64,000 bases of DNA. Source: Bog-793 sp963761425 (GTDB lineage Bacteria; Actinomycetota; Acidimicrobiia; Acidimicrobiales; Bog-793). Positions 26,087 to 35,086 of this stretch are shown piece by piece (within the stretch, counting starts at the first letter, position 1; every line of letters starts with the position of its first letter). The stretch is taken from positions 1 through 64,000 of the forward strand of contig CAVXGQ010000005.1 in NCBI GenBank assembly GCA_963761425.1, given 5' to 3'. A program made the position numbers and the translations under genes. The notes under the pieces were generated by a model. The model was not told where the DNA came from. It saw nothing but the letters and a program-made list of their open reading frames with translations, and did not search any database.

Positions 26087-27388
26087 ATGACACCCGCGGC
26101 TCCGTGGCCAGGCGCTTCGGATCGGAGGGCGAGCCCGGACGGATCGTTGAGGGTCGCCTTTCTCGTCTACCGCGGTAATCCCCGTTGTGGGGGGCAGGGC
26201 GTCTACACCCGTCATCTGTCGCGGGCGCTGGTGCGGGCCGGTCACCGGGTCACGGTGTTCGCCGGCCAGCCGTACCCGGAGCTCGACGAAGGCGTGGACT
26301 TCATCCCTCTACCGAGCCTCGATCTGTACCGGGAGCCGGATCCCTTTCGTCGTCCGCGGTGGCGTGAGATCGCTTCCCTCCCCGACGCGGTGGAGCTGGC
26401 GACGATGTGGACCGGAGGATTCGGCGAGCCGCGGACCTTCTCCTGGCGGGCCCGGGCCGCGCTGGCGGGGCGTCGGGGGGAGTTCGACCTCGTCCACGAC
26501 AACCAGGGTCTCGGCACCGGACTGCTCGCCATGCTCGGGGAGGGTTGGCCGATCGTCGCCTCCATCCACCACCCGGTGGCGGTCGACCGCCGGCTCGACC
26601 TCGCCGAGGCGCCTGGTTTGGCGCGGGCAGTTTCGGTTCGGCGCTGGTACGGGTTCGTGGCGATGCAGAACCGCGTGGCGCGCCGGATCCCCCGCATCGT
26701 GACCGTCTCGGAATCGTCACGACGCGACATCGTGGCGGAGATGGACGTGACGCCAGGAAGGATCGCGGTGGTTCCGCTCGGGGTCGACACGGACTGCTGG
26801 CGCCCGTTCCCGGCCGTTCGCCGCGTGCCGGGGCGGATCATGACGACGATGAGCGCTGATGTTCCCCTGAAAGGACTGGTCTTTCTGCTCGAGGCGTTGG
26901 CGAAGCTGCGCACCGAGCACTCCGAGGCGCACCTCGTCGTGGTGGGACAGCCGCGCCCCTCGGGTCCGGTGGCCGCGGCGATCGACCGTCTCGGGTTGGA
27001 TCGGGCGGTGCGCTTCGTCACCGGGGAGTCCGACCACTGCCTGGCCGCCCGCTACGCCACGGCGTCGGTGGCCGTCGTCCCCTCGCTCTACGAGGGGTTC
27101 TCGCTCCCGGCGATCGAGGCGATGGCCTGCGCCGTGCCGGTGGTGGCGACGACCGGGGGGGCCTTGCCGGAGGTCGTCGGGCACCACGGCGTGGCCGCCC
27201 TCGCGGTCCCTCCCGGTGACCCCGGCGCCATCGTCGCCGCGGTCGGCCGGCTCCTCGAGGATCCGGCCCTGGGCCGCCGGCTCGGCGCGGCGGGGCGCCG
27301 TCGGGTGCTGGCGCGCTTCGGCTGGGAGCGGGTCGCCGCCGCCACCGCCGACCAGTACCGGGCGGTGCTCGGGAGCCGGCCGTGCTGA
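26087..27388 (+). CDS. Glycosyltransferase family 4
   Basis: A cytoplasmic GT-B glycosyltransferase of about 433 aa. The N domain begins RVAFLVYRGNPRCGGQGVYTRHLSRAL. The C domain has the retaining-GT motif VPSLYEGFSLPAIEAMACAVPVVAT, whose first Glu and following residues bind the nucleotide sugar, followed by GGALPEVVG. It heads a compact cluster: its end overlaps the methyltransferase start by 7 nt, followed by a cyclase-like protein. Such clusters probably decorate a lipid or polyketide-like acceptor; the acceptor is unknown. The start may be GTG 26045 instead. Confidence 0.85.
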   Translation: MTPAAPWPGASDRRASPDGSLRVAFLVYRGNPRCGGQGVYTRHLSRALVRAGHRVTVFAGQPYPELDEGVDFIPLPSLDLYREPDPFRRPRWREIASLPDAVELATMWTGGFGEPRTFSWRARAALAGRRGEFDLVHDNQGLGTGLLAMLGEGWPIVASIHHPVAVDRRLDLAEAPGLARAVSVRRWYGFVAMQNRVARRIPRIVTVSESSRRDIVAEMDVTPGRIAVVPLGVDTDCWRPFPAVRRVPGRIMTTMSADVPLKGLVFLLEALAKLRTEHSEAHLVVVGQPRPSGPVAAAIDRLGLDRAVRFVTGESDHCLAARYATASVAVVPSLYEGFSLPAIEAMACAVPVVATTGGALPEVVGHHGVAALAVPPGDPGAIVAAVGRLLEDPALGRRLGAAGRRRVLARFGWERVAAATADQYRAVLGSRPC

Positions 27389-28095
27389 CCATCGACCTCG
27401 GGCGGGCCGCCATCGGCCCCGGGCTGGTGGTGCTCGACCTCGGCTGCGGGGGCGGGCGCCACACCTTTGCGGCGTTGAAGGCCGGGGCGCACGTCGTCGC
27501 GCTCGACGCGGCCCGCACCGAGATCGAAGGGGTGCTCGGCATGGTCGGCGCCCTCCACCAGGCGGGCGAGGTGGCCCCCGACGTTCGCCACGGCGGCGTG
27601 GTCGCCGACGCCGCCCGGCTCCCCTTCGCCGAGGCGAGCTTCGACCGGGTGATCGCGTCGGAGGTGCTCGAGCACCTCGCCGACGACCAGGCGGCGATCG
27701 CCGAGCTCGCCCGGATCCTGAAGCCCGGGGGGTTGGCGGCGTTGAGCGTCCCGGCCGCCGGTCCGGAGCGGGCGAACTGGGCGCTTTCCCGGGACTACCA
27801 CGAGGTGGAAGGCGGGCACGTCCGTATCTACCGGCGACGCGAGCTCGTCGGTCGTTGCGCGGCCTCCGGGTTGCGGCTCGTCGGCTCGCACCACGCCCAC
27901 GCGCTCCACTCGCCGTATTGGCTTTTGCGTTGCGCCGTCGGCATCGGACGCCAAGACCACCCTCTGGTTGCGGCTTACCACCGTCTGCTGGTCTGGGACA
28001 TCACGCACCGTCCCCGCGCCATCCGCGCCCTGGAGCGATTGGCGAACCCGCTGATCGGCAAGAGCCTGGTCATCTATGTCGAGAAGTCCGCCTGA
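27382..28095 (+). CDS. Class I SAM-dependent methyltransferase (Methyltransf_11 type)
   Basis: A 237-aa methyltransferase. Motif I is VLDLGCGGGRHTF, the acidic motif II is VALDAAR, and the post-I segment is FDRVIASEVLEHLADD. It overlaps the glycosyltransferase by 7 nt and shares one base with the next ATG (TGATG at 28093-28097), so the three genes are translationally coupled. The C-terminal 60 residues (YWLLRCAVGIGRQDHPLV) are less conserved. The acceptor is unknown. Confidence 0.82.
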   Translation: MLTIDLGRAAIGPGLVVLDLGCGGGRHTFAALKAGAHVVALDAARTEIEGVLGMVGALHQAGEVAPDVRHGGVVADAARLPFAEASFDRVIASEVLEHLADDQAAIAELARILKPGGLAALSVPAAGPERANWALSRDYHEVEGGHVRIYRRRELVGRCAASGLRLVGSHHAHALHSPYWLLRCAVGIGRQDHPLVAAYHRLLVWDITHRPRAIRALERLANPLIGKSLVIYVEKSA

Positions 28096-29297
28096 TGGCC
28101 GAGGCCCTGGTCGAGACCGCCGGCCCGGTCGACCTGGCACCGACGGTCGAGACCATCCTCGAGGCCCAGCAGGAAAGCGGGATGATCCCCTGGTTCCCCG
28201 GGGGCCACGCCGACCCGTGGAACCACGTCGAAGCGGCCCTGGCGCTCAGTGCGGCGGGCGAGTTCGCCGCCGCGGCGCGGGGCTTCGAGTGGCTCGCCCA
28301 CCTCCAGCGTCCCGACGGGAGCTGGCACGCCTACTACTCCGGTGACGGGGGGGTCGAGGATCCCCGCATCGACCCGAACGGCGTCGCCTACTTCTCGACC
28401 GGTGTCCTCCTGCACTTCTTGGCGTGCGGTGAGATCGGTTTCGCCGAGGAGATGTTCCCGGTTGTCGACCGGGCTCTCGGGTTCGTCCTGGCGCTCCTCG
28501 GTCCGAGCGGGGAGATCCCCTGGTCGGTCGGTCCGTCGGGTCGACCGGCCACCTATTCCCTCCTCGCCGCCAGCTCGTCGATCTACCAGAGCCTGTGCTC
28601 GGGGGCACGCCTCGCCACCTCGCTCGGCCGGGAGCGCCCCGGGTGGTCGGAGGCCGCCACCCGGGTGGGCTGGCTGGTGGCCGCCCGGGAGTCGTTCTTC
28701 GCCGACAAACGGCAATTCGCGATGGACTGGTACTACCCGGCGCTCGCCGGAGTGCTCGGCCTCTCAGAGGCCCGGGCTCGGTTGGACGCCGGTCGGGAGG
28801 AGTTCGTCTTTCCCGGGGCCGGCGTGCGGTGTCGCTCGGATCGCCGCTGGGTGACCACGGCCGAGACCGCCGAGTGCGCGGTGGCGCTCGCCCGGGCCGG
28901 TCGGACCGAGGCCGCTGCGGCACTCCTGGCGAGGACCGGTGACCTTCGGGGCGACGACGGGTCGTACCTGACCGGTCTCGTCTACCCCGAACGATCCGAG
29001 TTCCCGCCTGGCGAGCGCACCACCTACTCGGCGGCCGCGGTGGTGCTCGCCGCCGACGCGCTCTCCGGCGGGGTCACCGCCGCGGTCTTCGGCCGCCTTA
29101 CCGAGGGGCCGAGCCGGTTCCTACCCCCACGGCACCGCCGTGCGCCGGAGCACCCGCAGGTGGCCGCGGTCGGCCCCGGGGTCCGGAGCGAAGCGTCCGG
29201 AGCTCCGGGCGTGGAGGTAGCACCGGTACGGCGCCTGGCCGCCTTGCGCCGGGTCCTCGAAGACGTCGTGGAAGACGAGGTAACCCCCGGCGGCTAG
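28095..29297 (+). CDS. Prenyltransferase/terpene-cyclase-like alpha-barrel protein
   Basis: A 400-aa soluble protein. Residues 1-340 carry alpha/alpha-toroid repeats seen in prenyltransferase and squalene-cyclase-like proteins: SGMIPWFPGGHADPWNHVE, LAHLQRPDGSWHAYY, and YLTGLVYPERSEFPPGERTTYS. It lacks a clear DXDD cyclase motif, so catalysis is unproven. It is translationally coupled to the methyltransferase. The last 57 codons (from about LTEGPSRFLPP) are low in similarity and lie antisense to the converging methyltransferase gene, suggesting loss of an original stop codon near 29110. Confidence 0.65.
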   Translation: MAEALVETAGPVDLAPTVETILEAQQESGMIPWFPGGHADPWNHVEAALALSAAGEFAAAARGFEWLAHLQRPDGSWHAYYSGDGGVEDPRIDPNGVAYFSTGVLLHFLACGEIGFAEEMFPVVDRALGFVLALLGPSGEIPWSVGPSGRPATYSLLAASSSIYQSLCSGARLATSLGRERPGWSEAATRVGWLVAARESFFADKRQFAMDWYYPALAGVLGLSEARARLDAGREEFVFPGAGVRCRSDRRWVTTAETAECAVALARAGRTEAAAALLARTGDLRGDDGSYLTGLVYPERSEFPPGERTTYSAAAVVLAADALSGGVTAAVFGRLTEGPSRFLPPRHRRAPEHPQVAAVGPGVRSEASGAPGVEVAPVRRLAALRRVLEDVVEDEVTPGG

Positions 29298-29828
29298 CCG
29301 GGGCGCCCAGCCCCGGTAGTCGGCCCAGCAGGTGCTGGCGCCGTGGCCGCCGTCGATGAAGACCAGGGCGACCGGCGTCGACCAGTTGGCGGCGACCCGC
29401 GCCGAGTCCCCGACGACGGCGACGACGAGATCCTCCGCCCCGGCTCGCTCGATCGAGGCCCGGAAGCGACCCAGTGAGTCCATGCGGCCGGTGGCGGGGT
29501 CGATGAGCGCGGGGTTGTGGTCCGGCCAGCCCGGCTGCATCTCCTCGGATCCCCGGTGGTGGTCGACGCTGAACACCACCGCCGCAGTCCTTCCTTCGGC
29601 GGCGATCGCCGCGGCGAGAAAGAGGGTCGACCGGCCGAGGTAGGAGCCGATCTCGACGAGCGGCCCGCCGCCGGTGCCGACCGCCCGTCGCGCGACGGCG
29701 TAGAGCGCCATCGCCTCGTCGTCGGGCAGGAAGCCCTCGGTCGTCCGGGCCCAGGCAACCAGCGTCTCCGCCCGGGGGGTGGAGCCGGGGCTCCCCGGCC
29801 GGGACGGTGGCACCCCGGGGTCGCTCAT
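29121..29828 (-). CDS. Class I SAM-dependent methyltransferase (CmcI/Methyltransf_24 type)
   Basis: A 235-aa methyltransferase with motif I VEIGSYLGRSTLFLA, FSVDHHRGSEEMQPG, VALVFIDGGHGAS (metal/SAM region) and GGYLVFHDVFEDPAQGG. Enzymes of this group are often cation-dependent. Its ATG overlaps the stop of the upstream GDT1 gene (ATGA at 29825-29828). The 3' 177 bp overlap, antisense, the cyclase-like gene at 28095-29297. This arrangement next to the GT4 cluster suggests a shared pathway, which is inference. Confidence 0.8.
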   Translation of the reverse strand: MSDPGVPPSRPGSPGSTPRAETLVAWARTTEGFLPDDEAMALYAVARRAVGTGGGPLVEIGSYLGRSTLFLAAAIAAEGRTAAVVFSVDHHRGSEEMQPGWPDHNPALIDPATGRMDSLGRFRASIERAGAEDLVVAVVGDSARVAANWSTPVALVFIDGGHGASTCWADYRGWAPRLAAGGYLVFHDVFEDPAQGGQAPYRCYLHARSSGRFAPDPGADRGHLRVLRRTAVPWG

Positions 29829-30469
29829 GACGTTCCCGCCGCGATCGCGCTCCAGATTCCCAGTCCGAGCAGGATCGCGCCCGAGATCTTGCGCACCAGG
29901 TCGAGGGGTACGAGGCGGGTGATGGTTCTTCCGGTCACGACACCGATGCCGCTCACCACCACGAAGGCGAGTGCCGCGCCGACGAACACGCTCAATGCAT
30001 CGCGGGACCTCGCCGCGAGGTTGGCGATCACGACCTGGGTGAGGTCACCGAACTCCGCCAGGGCGATCACCACGAAGGTGATGGCGGCGACTCGAGTCCC
30101 GGAGAGCGCGGGTCGCTCCGATGCCGTCGGGCGGTTGTGGTCCTCCGGCACCAGCAGGCGGTCCTCGGACGAGGCGATCTCACCGCTGCGGTGTTCGATG
30201 GCCGAGCCGCGGGCGAAGAAAAGGTAGGCCGCCCCGGCGACGAACAGGCTGGCGACGATGGCCGCGACGACGCGGTGGGGCGCCAGCCCGAGGAGCCTCC
30301 CGGCGACGACGGCGATGGCGGCCTGTCCGACGAGGCCGGTGGCCGCCCCCACCCACACCGGCAGGGGGCGGTGCCGCGAGGAGAGCACGACGGCGGAGAT
30401 GAAGGTCTTGTCCGGCAGTTCGGCCGGGATCACGACGGCGAAGGTCGCCGCCGCAAGTCCGAGGTTCAC
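29825..30469 (-). CDS. TMEM165/GDT1 family cation exchanger
   Basis: A 214-aa membrane protein with two homologous halves of three helices. The family signature E-x-G-D-[KR]-[ST] appears as AELPDKTFIS in the first half (Gly replaced by Pro) and AEFGDLTQVV in the second. Family members move Mn2+ or Ca2+ against H+. A charged cytoplasmic loop (about residues 85-125) separates the halves. It starts 7 nt after the pepN stop and overlaps the next methyltransferase by ATGA, so it sits in the middle of a three-gene operon. Confidence 0.85.
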   Translation of the reverse strand: MNLGLAAATFAVVIPAELPDKTFISAVVLSSRHRPLPVWVGAATGLVGQAAIAVVAGRLLGLAPHRVVAAIVASLFVAGAAYLFFARGSAIEHRSGEIASSEDRLLVPEDHNRPTASERPALSGTRVAAITFVVIALAEFGDLTQVVIANLAARSRDALSVFVGAALAFVVVSGIGVVTGRTITRLVPLDLVRKISGAILLGLGIWSAIAAGTS

Positions 30470-30476
30470 CGACCGG

Positions 30477-33098
30477 TCATCGAGGCGACAGAAGCTCGCG
30501 CAGTGAGGCGCGGATCCTGGCCGCCAGGCGCAGGTTGACCTCGAGGTGCTCGACGGTCTGGTCGAGGAGTCGCCTTGTGCCTCCGGAGAACTTGTCCGCG
30601 ACGAAGGCGGAAACCGCCCCCAGGTAGACGGGCTCGCCGGAAGGGTTGAGTTCGGCGAGGCCGGCCATCCCCTCGAACATCCGGTGGATGGAATTGTCCG
30701 GGTAGCGGGCGATCAGTTCGTCGTAGTGCGAGCAGATGAACTCCCAGGTGACCGGTCCGATCGAGCGCTGGCCCAGCATCACGGCCAGCAGGTACGGCGC
30801 ATCCTGGCTGCGAATCTCGCCGCGGCACAGCTCATGGACCTCGGCCGCGAACCCAGGGTCGGTGAGAAAGCCGAGGGCGAAACGGTGGCGCCGCTCGTCG
30901 AGGGGCGAGCGCGGGTGACGGGCGCGACCGACCAGGGCGTCGAACTCCGACCGACGGGCGTTCCAGGCCACGGTGGCGACGACGCTGCCGGCGATGTCGG
31001 CGTCGGTCTCCTGGCGCCCGGACTGGTCGGCGTGGAACAGTTCCCGCGCTCGGTCGAGAACCTTTCGGTCGGCTCCGAAGGTGCCCAGGGCCAAGATGAG
31101 ACCCGCCCGCAGCACCGGCCTTTGCTCGCCTTCGTCCGTTACCGCCGTCCAGCCGACCCGCGCCAGCTCCGGTTGCAGCACCGAACGGGTGTAGGCGGCG
31201 ACGAGGCCGCGATCGGCCTTTGCAGCCACGAGGTCGATGGTGCGCAAGGCCGAGGTCACGACCGACCAGACGTCGGGGTCCTCCTCGCCGGCCAGGTGGG
31301 CGACGGCGTCGAAGAACTCCTCCAGGTCGGCCGCGCCGACGAGGACCGCGGCCCACAGGTCGCCGATCAGCCCCACCCGTTCGATCGAATCCAACAACTC
31401 GAGATGCCCTAGCAGCCCGGCGCGCAGGTCTCGGTCGTGCCAGACGCGGTAGAAGCCGGTGCCTCCGGCGTTGACGACGACCGGCGAGGTGCTGGCCTGG
31501 AGCCGCACCGGGGTGTCGGCGAGCAGGACCCGGGTGACCTGGTCCCGCCGGTCGGTAGGTGCCGCGAGGATCGGGACCAGCCAGCGAGCGCCCCTCGCCC
31601 CTTCCGGTGCTGTGGCGGGGGCCGGGAGGTAGGAGAACGGCTCCTGACGAAGCTCGATCGCCTGGCCGTCGGGGCCCGTCACCGGTCGGGTGCTGATCAC
31701 CGGATACCCCCCCTGGAAGACCCAGGAGTCCATGGCGGCGCGCAGCGGCACGTCGGGGTTCTCCGCCTCGATCGCATCCCACAGGTCGGTGGTCTCGGCG
31801 TTGTCGAAGGCGTGTGCCGCCAGGTATCGGCGCACGCCGGCGCGGAACCGGTCGCGGCCGAGGTACTGCTCGATCATCCACAGCACCGCCGGGCCTTTGA
31901 TGTAGGTGATGGGGACGTCGAACATCGCCATCGCTTCTTCGGGGGAGTGGACCGGGAACTCGATGGCGCGGGTGGATCTCAGCCCGTCGACGAAACGGGC
32001 CTGTTCCCGCAGGCGCGCAAAGCCGACGAAGCATTCCCACTCCGGGTGGAAGTCGTCTTGGCAACGCAGGGCCATGAAAGTCGCGAAGGCCTCGTTCAAC
32101 CAGATGCCGTTCCACCAGCGCATGGTGACGAGGTCCCCGAACCACATGTGGGCGAGCTCGTGCTCGATGACCTCGGCGATCCGGCGCCTCTCGAGGTGCG
32201 CGGTGTCCGCCGGGTCGGCGAGGAGCGCCTCTTCGCGGAAGGTGACGCAGCCGAGGTTCTCCATCGCCCCGGCGGCGAAGTCGGGGAGGGCGACCAGGTC
32301 GAGCTTGTCGCCCGGGTACGGGAGCGAGAAGTAGGCCCGGTAGTAGCGGAGGGCGTGGGTGGCGACCTCGAGGGCGGTGGAGGTGAGGTGGACCTTGCCC
32401 GGCACGGTGACCACCCGCACCGGGATGCCGTCGACCTCCACCGGATCGGTCGCCACCAACGGACCCACCACGAAGGCGACGAGGTAGGTCGACATGGGAA
32501 TGGTGTCGGCGAACCGGACGCGACGCGCCCCCGAGGCGAGCTCGGTGACGGACACCTCGGGCCCGTTCGACACCCCGAGCATTCCGGGGGGAACGACCAG
32601 CGTCACGCCGAAGATGGCCTTCAGATCCGGCTCGTCGAAGCAGGGGAAGGCTTTGCGGGCGTCGGTCTCCTCGAACTGGGTGGTGGCGATGAATCTGTTC
32701 TGGCCCGCCTCGTCGACGAACTGGCTGCGGTAAAAGCCCTGCAGTTGGTCGTTCAGGATCCCGGTAAAGCGGCAAGCGAGCGTGTAGCGCCCCGGTGGCA
32801 CCGGCGCGGTGAGCCCGAAACGCGCCCGCGTGTTGGCGGTGTCGAGCGTGACGGAGAGCGCCGTTGGCGCTGACGGCCCGCCGGTTGGCGCCCAACCGGG
32901 CGCGAGGGTGGCGTCGGTGATGGCGAGTCCGTCGGCGTTGAGGACGAGCTCGGTCAGTTCGGCGAGCGCTTCGAGCTCGATTCGCTCGGCGCCCACGAAA
33001 CGAGACGATTCGAGGTCGGGGGCCAGCTCGAGGTCGTAGCGCCGGGGGAGGGCGGTGCGGGGGAGCCGGTAGTCGGGAGGCTTGGCGGCGGTGGTCAC
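30477..33098 (-). CDS. pepN: Aminopeptidase N (M1 family)
   Basis: An 873-aa zinc aminopeptidase that removes N-terminal residues from peptides in the cytoplasm. The substrate motif GAMENLGCVTFREEALL and the zinc motif HELAHMWFGDLVTMRWW with the third ligand in WLNEAFATFM are intact. An ERAP1-like C-terminal domain follows to LRASLRELLSPR. The GTG start lies 9 nt after TAGCCT on the minus strand, a near-leaderless arrangement in the 74-bp divergent gap with the PfkB kinase gene. Confidence 0.95.
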   Translation of the reverse strand: MTTAAKPPDYRLPRTALPRRYDLELAPDLESSRFVGAERIELEALAELTELVLNADGLAITDATLAPGWAPTGGPSAPTALSVTLDTANTRARFGLTAPVPPGRYTLACRFTGILNDQLQGFYRSQFVDEAGQNRFIATTQFEETDARKAFPCFDEPDLKAIFGVTLVVPPGMLGVSNGPEVSVTELASGARRVRFADTIPMSTYLVAFVVGPLVATDPVEVDGIPVRVVTVPGKVHLTSTALEVATHALRYYRAYFSLPYPGDKLDLVALPDFAAGAMENLGCVTFREEALLADPADTAHLERRRIAEVIEHELAHMWFGDLVTMRWWNGIWLNEAFATFMALRCQDDFHPEWECFVGFARLREQARFVDGLRSTRAIEFPVHSPEEAMAMFDVPITYIKGPAVLWMIEQYLGRDRFRAGVRRYLAAHAFDNAETTDLWDAIEAENPDVPLRAAMDSWVFQGGYPVISTRPVTGPDGQAIELRQEPFSYLPAPATAPEGARGARWLVPILAAPTDRRDQVTRVLLADTPVRLQASTSPVVVNAGGTGFYRVWHDRDLRAGLLGHLELLDSIERVGLIGDLWAAVLVGAADLEEFFDAVAHLAGEEDPDVWSVVTSALRTIDLVAAKADRGLVAAYTRSVLQPELARVGWTAVTDEGEQRPVLRAGLILALGTFGADRKVLDRARELFHADQSGRQETDADIAGSVVATVAWNARRSEFDALVGRARHPRSPLDERRHRFALGFLTDPGFAAEVHELCRGEIRSQDAPYLLAVMLGQRSIGPVTWEFICSHYDELIARYPDNSIHRMFEGMAGLAELNPSGEPVYLGAVSAFVADKFSGGTRRLLDQTVEHLEVNLRLAARIRASLRELLSPR

Positions 33099-33160
33099 AG
33101 CAGGTCGAGGCTAGTTCCGACGGCCTGCCCGCCACGGGCGGTGTGACGAACCGTCGGCAC

Positions 33161-33166
33161 TATGGT
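33161..33166 (+). promoter_or_regulatory. Putative -10 box for leaderless PfkB kinase transcript
   Basis: TATGGT (TANNNT) ends 6 nt before the GTG at 33173. On the opposite strand TAGCCT (33113-33108) serves pepN, so the short gap holds two outward promoters. Confidence 0.5.
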
Positions 33167-33172
33167 GTCGAC

Positions 33173-34222
33173 GTGACGGGGGTGAAGGGCGCCGGCCGGG
33201 TGCGCCCTCCCCTTTCCAACAAGCGCTTCGACGTGGTCTGCGTCGGCAACGCGCTGATGGACCATCTCACGTTCGCCGACGCCGCAGTGGTCTCGTCGCT
33301 CGGCCTTCCCCTCGGGGCAATGACGTTGGTCGACCTCGCGACGAGCGAACGGATCCGGTCGGTCGTCGGCGAAGGCCGTCAAGTTTCGGGCGGGGCGGTC
33401 ACCAACACCGCCGTCGGAGTCGCTTCGCTCGGGGGCCATCCGGCCTTCATCGGCGCGGTGGCGACCGACGACCTCGGCGATCGCTTCGCCTCAGACCTCG
33501 AGGCCGCGGGGGTGCACGCGGCTCTGCAGCGGTTCGCGGCCGACCCCACCGGAGACGAGGCGGCGACCGGGCGGTGCTATGTGATCGTCACGCCCGATGC
33601 CGAACGGACCATGGCGACCGCGCTCGGCGTCGGGGGCCGACTCGATGCGGCCGGCATCGACGTCGGGCTGATCGGGGAGGCCAAACTGGTTTACCTCGAA
33701 GGCTTCGTCCTCGACCTCCCCGACGCTCCGGCGCTGGTGGGACGCCTCCTCGAGGCGGCCCGTGGCCGGGGCACCGCCCTCGCGCTCGGTCTGTCGGACG
33801 CCCTGTTGGTCGAACGGCACCGCGACGTCTTCGAGGAGCTGACCGGCGGGAAAGTCGACATCGTGTTCGCCAACGAATCCGAGCTATGTGCGCTGACCGG
33901 CGAACACGCCGCGCCGGACGCCCTGCAGGCGATGGCGCGTCCCGGCCTGGTGGTAGCGGTGACCCGCGGGGAGAAGGGGGCCATGGTCGGGACGGAGGCT
34001 GGGTTGGTCAGCGTTCCCGCCTACCGGGTCGATGAGGTGGTCGACCTGACCGGTGCCGGTGACCAGTTCGCGGCCGGATTCTGCTTCGGGGTCACCCACG
34101 GCTACGGTCCCGCCGACGCGGCGCGCCTAGGCGCGCTGGCGGCGAGCGAGGTGATCAGTCACCTCGGCGCCCGTCCGGAGTCCTCGCTTGCCGACCTGGC
34201 CCGGGCCCGGGGGGTCGTCTAG
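33173..34222 (+). CDS. PfkB-family carbohydrate/nucleoside kinase (adenosine kinase-like)
   Basis: A 349-aa ribokinase-fold kinase. The N-terminal FDVVCVGNALMDHLTF and SGGAVTNTAVGVASLGG bind the sugar, and the C-terminal VDLTGAGDQFAAGFCFGV holds the catalytic Asp and anion hole. The GG-AVTNTA pattern is shared with adenosine kinases and related PfkB enzymes. Proximity to nucleoside-salvage genes (34-41 kb) supports a nucleoside or sugar substrate, but this is not decisive. The start at 33173 is chosen for the TANNNT box 6 nt upstream. Confidence 0.8.
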   Translation: MTGVKGAGRVRPPLSNKRFDVVCVGNALMDHLTFADAAVVSSLGLPLGAMTLVDLATSERIRSVVGEGRQVSGGAVTNTAVGVASLGGHPAFIGAVATDDLGDRFASDLEAAGVHAALQRFAADPTGDEAATGRCYVIVTPDAERTMATALGVGGRLDAAGIDVGLIGEAKLVYLEGFVLDLPDAPALVGRLLEAARGRGTALALGLSDALLVERHRDVFEELTGGKVDIVFANESELCALTGEHAAPDALQAMARPGLVVAVTRGEKGAMVGTEAGLVSVPAYRVDEVVDLTGAGDQFAAGFCFGVTHGYGPADAARLGALAASEVISHLGARPESSLADLARARGVV

Positions 34223-34237
34223 GGCGCCACCCGGGCG

Positions 34238-34846
34238 CTACGAGCTGGTCTCGGAATCGTCGACCGGCAGGGAAGGGAGTTCCAGATCCGCCAGGCGCAC
34301 CAGCGCCGAGGCGATCCAGCGGGCGAGCGGCGCCACCTGACCGTCGAGCCGCTCGGGTTCCTCGAGAACGGACTCGGAAAGCCGGTAGGTGCCCTGGTAG
34401 GCGATCTCGATCGCCGAGGTGGCCGTGCCCGGTGCGGCGTCGAAGGCCTGCTCGACGGTGACGCCGCTGCGTTCGAGCGGTTCACCGGCCAGCTCCGGAC
34501 GACTCTCGCCCATCGCGGCGAGCACCATGGCGGGGTCGGGGGCGACGGCCAGGCGCTGGAGCCGGAGGGTGACCTCGACCACCAGCTCCGGGCGCTCCGA
34601 GGTCGGCTCGCCGATAGACCAGGACCGATAGGCGCTCTGGCTCCAGGTCGGCCATTCCAGCCCGAGGTCGGCCCGGACCCGCGGGGGGTTCCGCTCGCCG
34701 GGGAGGGAGAACGAGGTTTCGAAGGAGATGTCGCCCAGAAAGACGTCGACCTGGAAACGCTCCTCGACGGCTTGCTGCTCGAGCAGGGCCCCTTCGAGGG
34801 CCTCGCGCATCGCCCCGATCACGTCGAGGAGAATGTGATCAATCAC
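34238..34846 (-). CDS. Hypothetical protein
   Basis: A 202-aa acidic soluble protein with no domain I recognise. It has an amphipathic N-terminal helix (VIDHILLDVIGAMREALEG), a beta-rich middle with LEWPTWSQSAYRSWSIGEP, and a Leu-rich end. The start is placed at GTG 34846 because TAGCCT (TANNNT) lies 7 nt upstream on the minus strand; an ATG at 34888 would add 14 codons. It converges with the PfkB kinase gene (16 bp apart) and is divergent from the BMP lipoprotein gene. A nucleoside-related role is possible only by context. Confidence 0.6.
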   Translation of the reverse strand: MIDHILLDVIGAMREALEGALLEQQAVEERFQVDVFLGDISFETSFSLPGERNPPRVRADLGLEWPTWSQSAYRSWSIGEPTSERPELVVEVTLRLQRLAVAPDPAMVLAAMGESRPELAGEPLERSGVTVEQAFDAAPGTATSAIEIAYQGTYRLSESVLEEPERLDGQVAPLARWIASALVRLADLELPSLPVDDSETSS

Positions 34847-35086
34847 GAGTGAGAGGCTATCTGTGCTGGCCAGGTCGTCGCGGGCCATCGCGCGTCGCTG
34901 GCGGGTGGCGATTTGGGCCCGGCGATCCGGTAGGGGAAGTGGACACGTCGCGGTGGTCGATCAAGGAAGCGGTTTGGTGCCAGCGGAGGGCGACCAGTCT
35001 CCAACCGGATGTCGGTGGACAATCCAGGGGGTGAGCGCCGGTTGTTCGTGGCCAATCGAGGCAGCCGTGAACCACGAGGAGAGCCG

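Noticed and set aside
23804..26245. An 813-codon minus-strand ORF
   Set aside because: Antisense to the NRAMP gene and the M-box; low-complexity His/Arg/Asp-rich translation with no motif.
30832..33135. A 767-codon minus-strand ORF in another frame over pepN
   Set aside because: The pepN frame has the full M1 motifs; this one is Arg/Pro-rich shadow translation.
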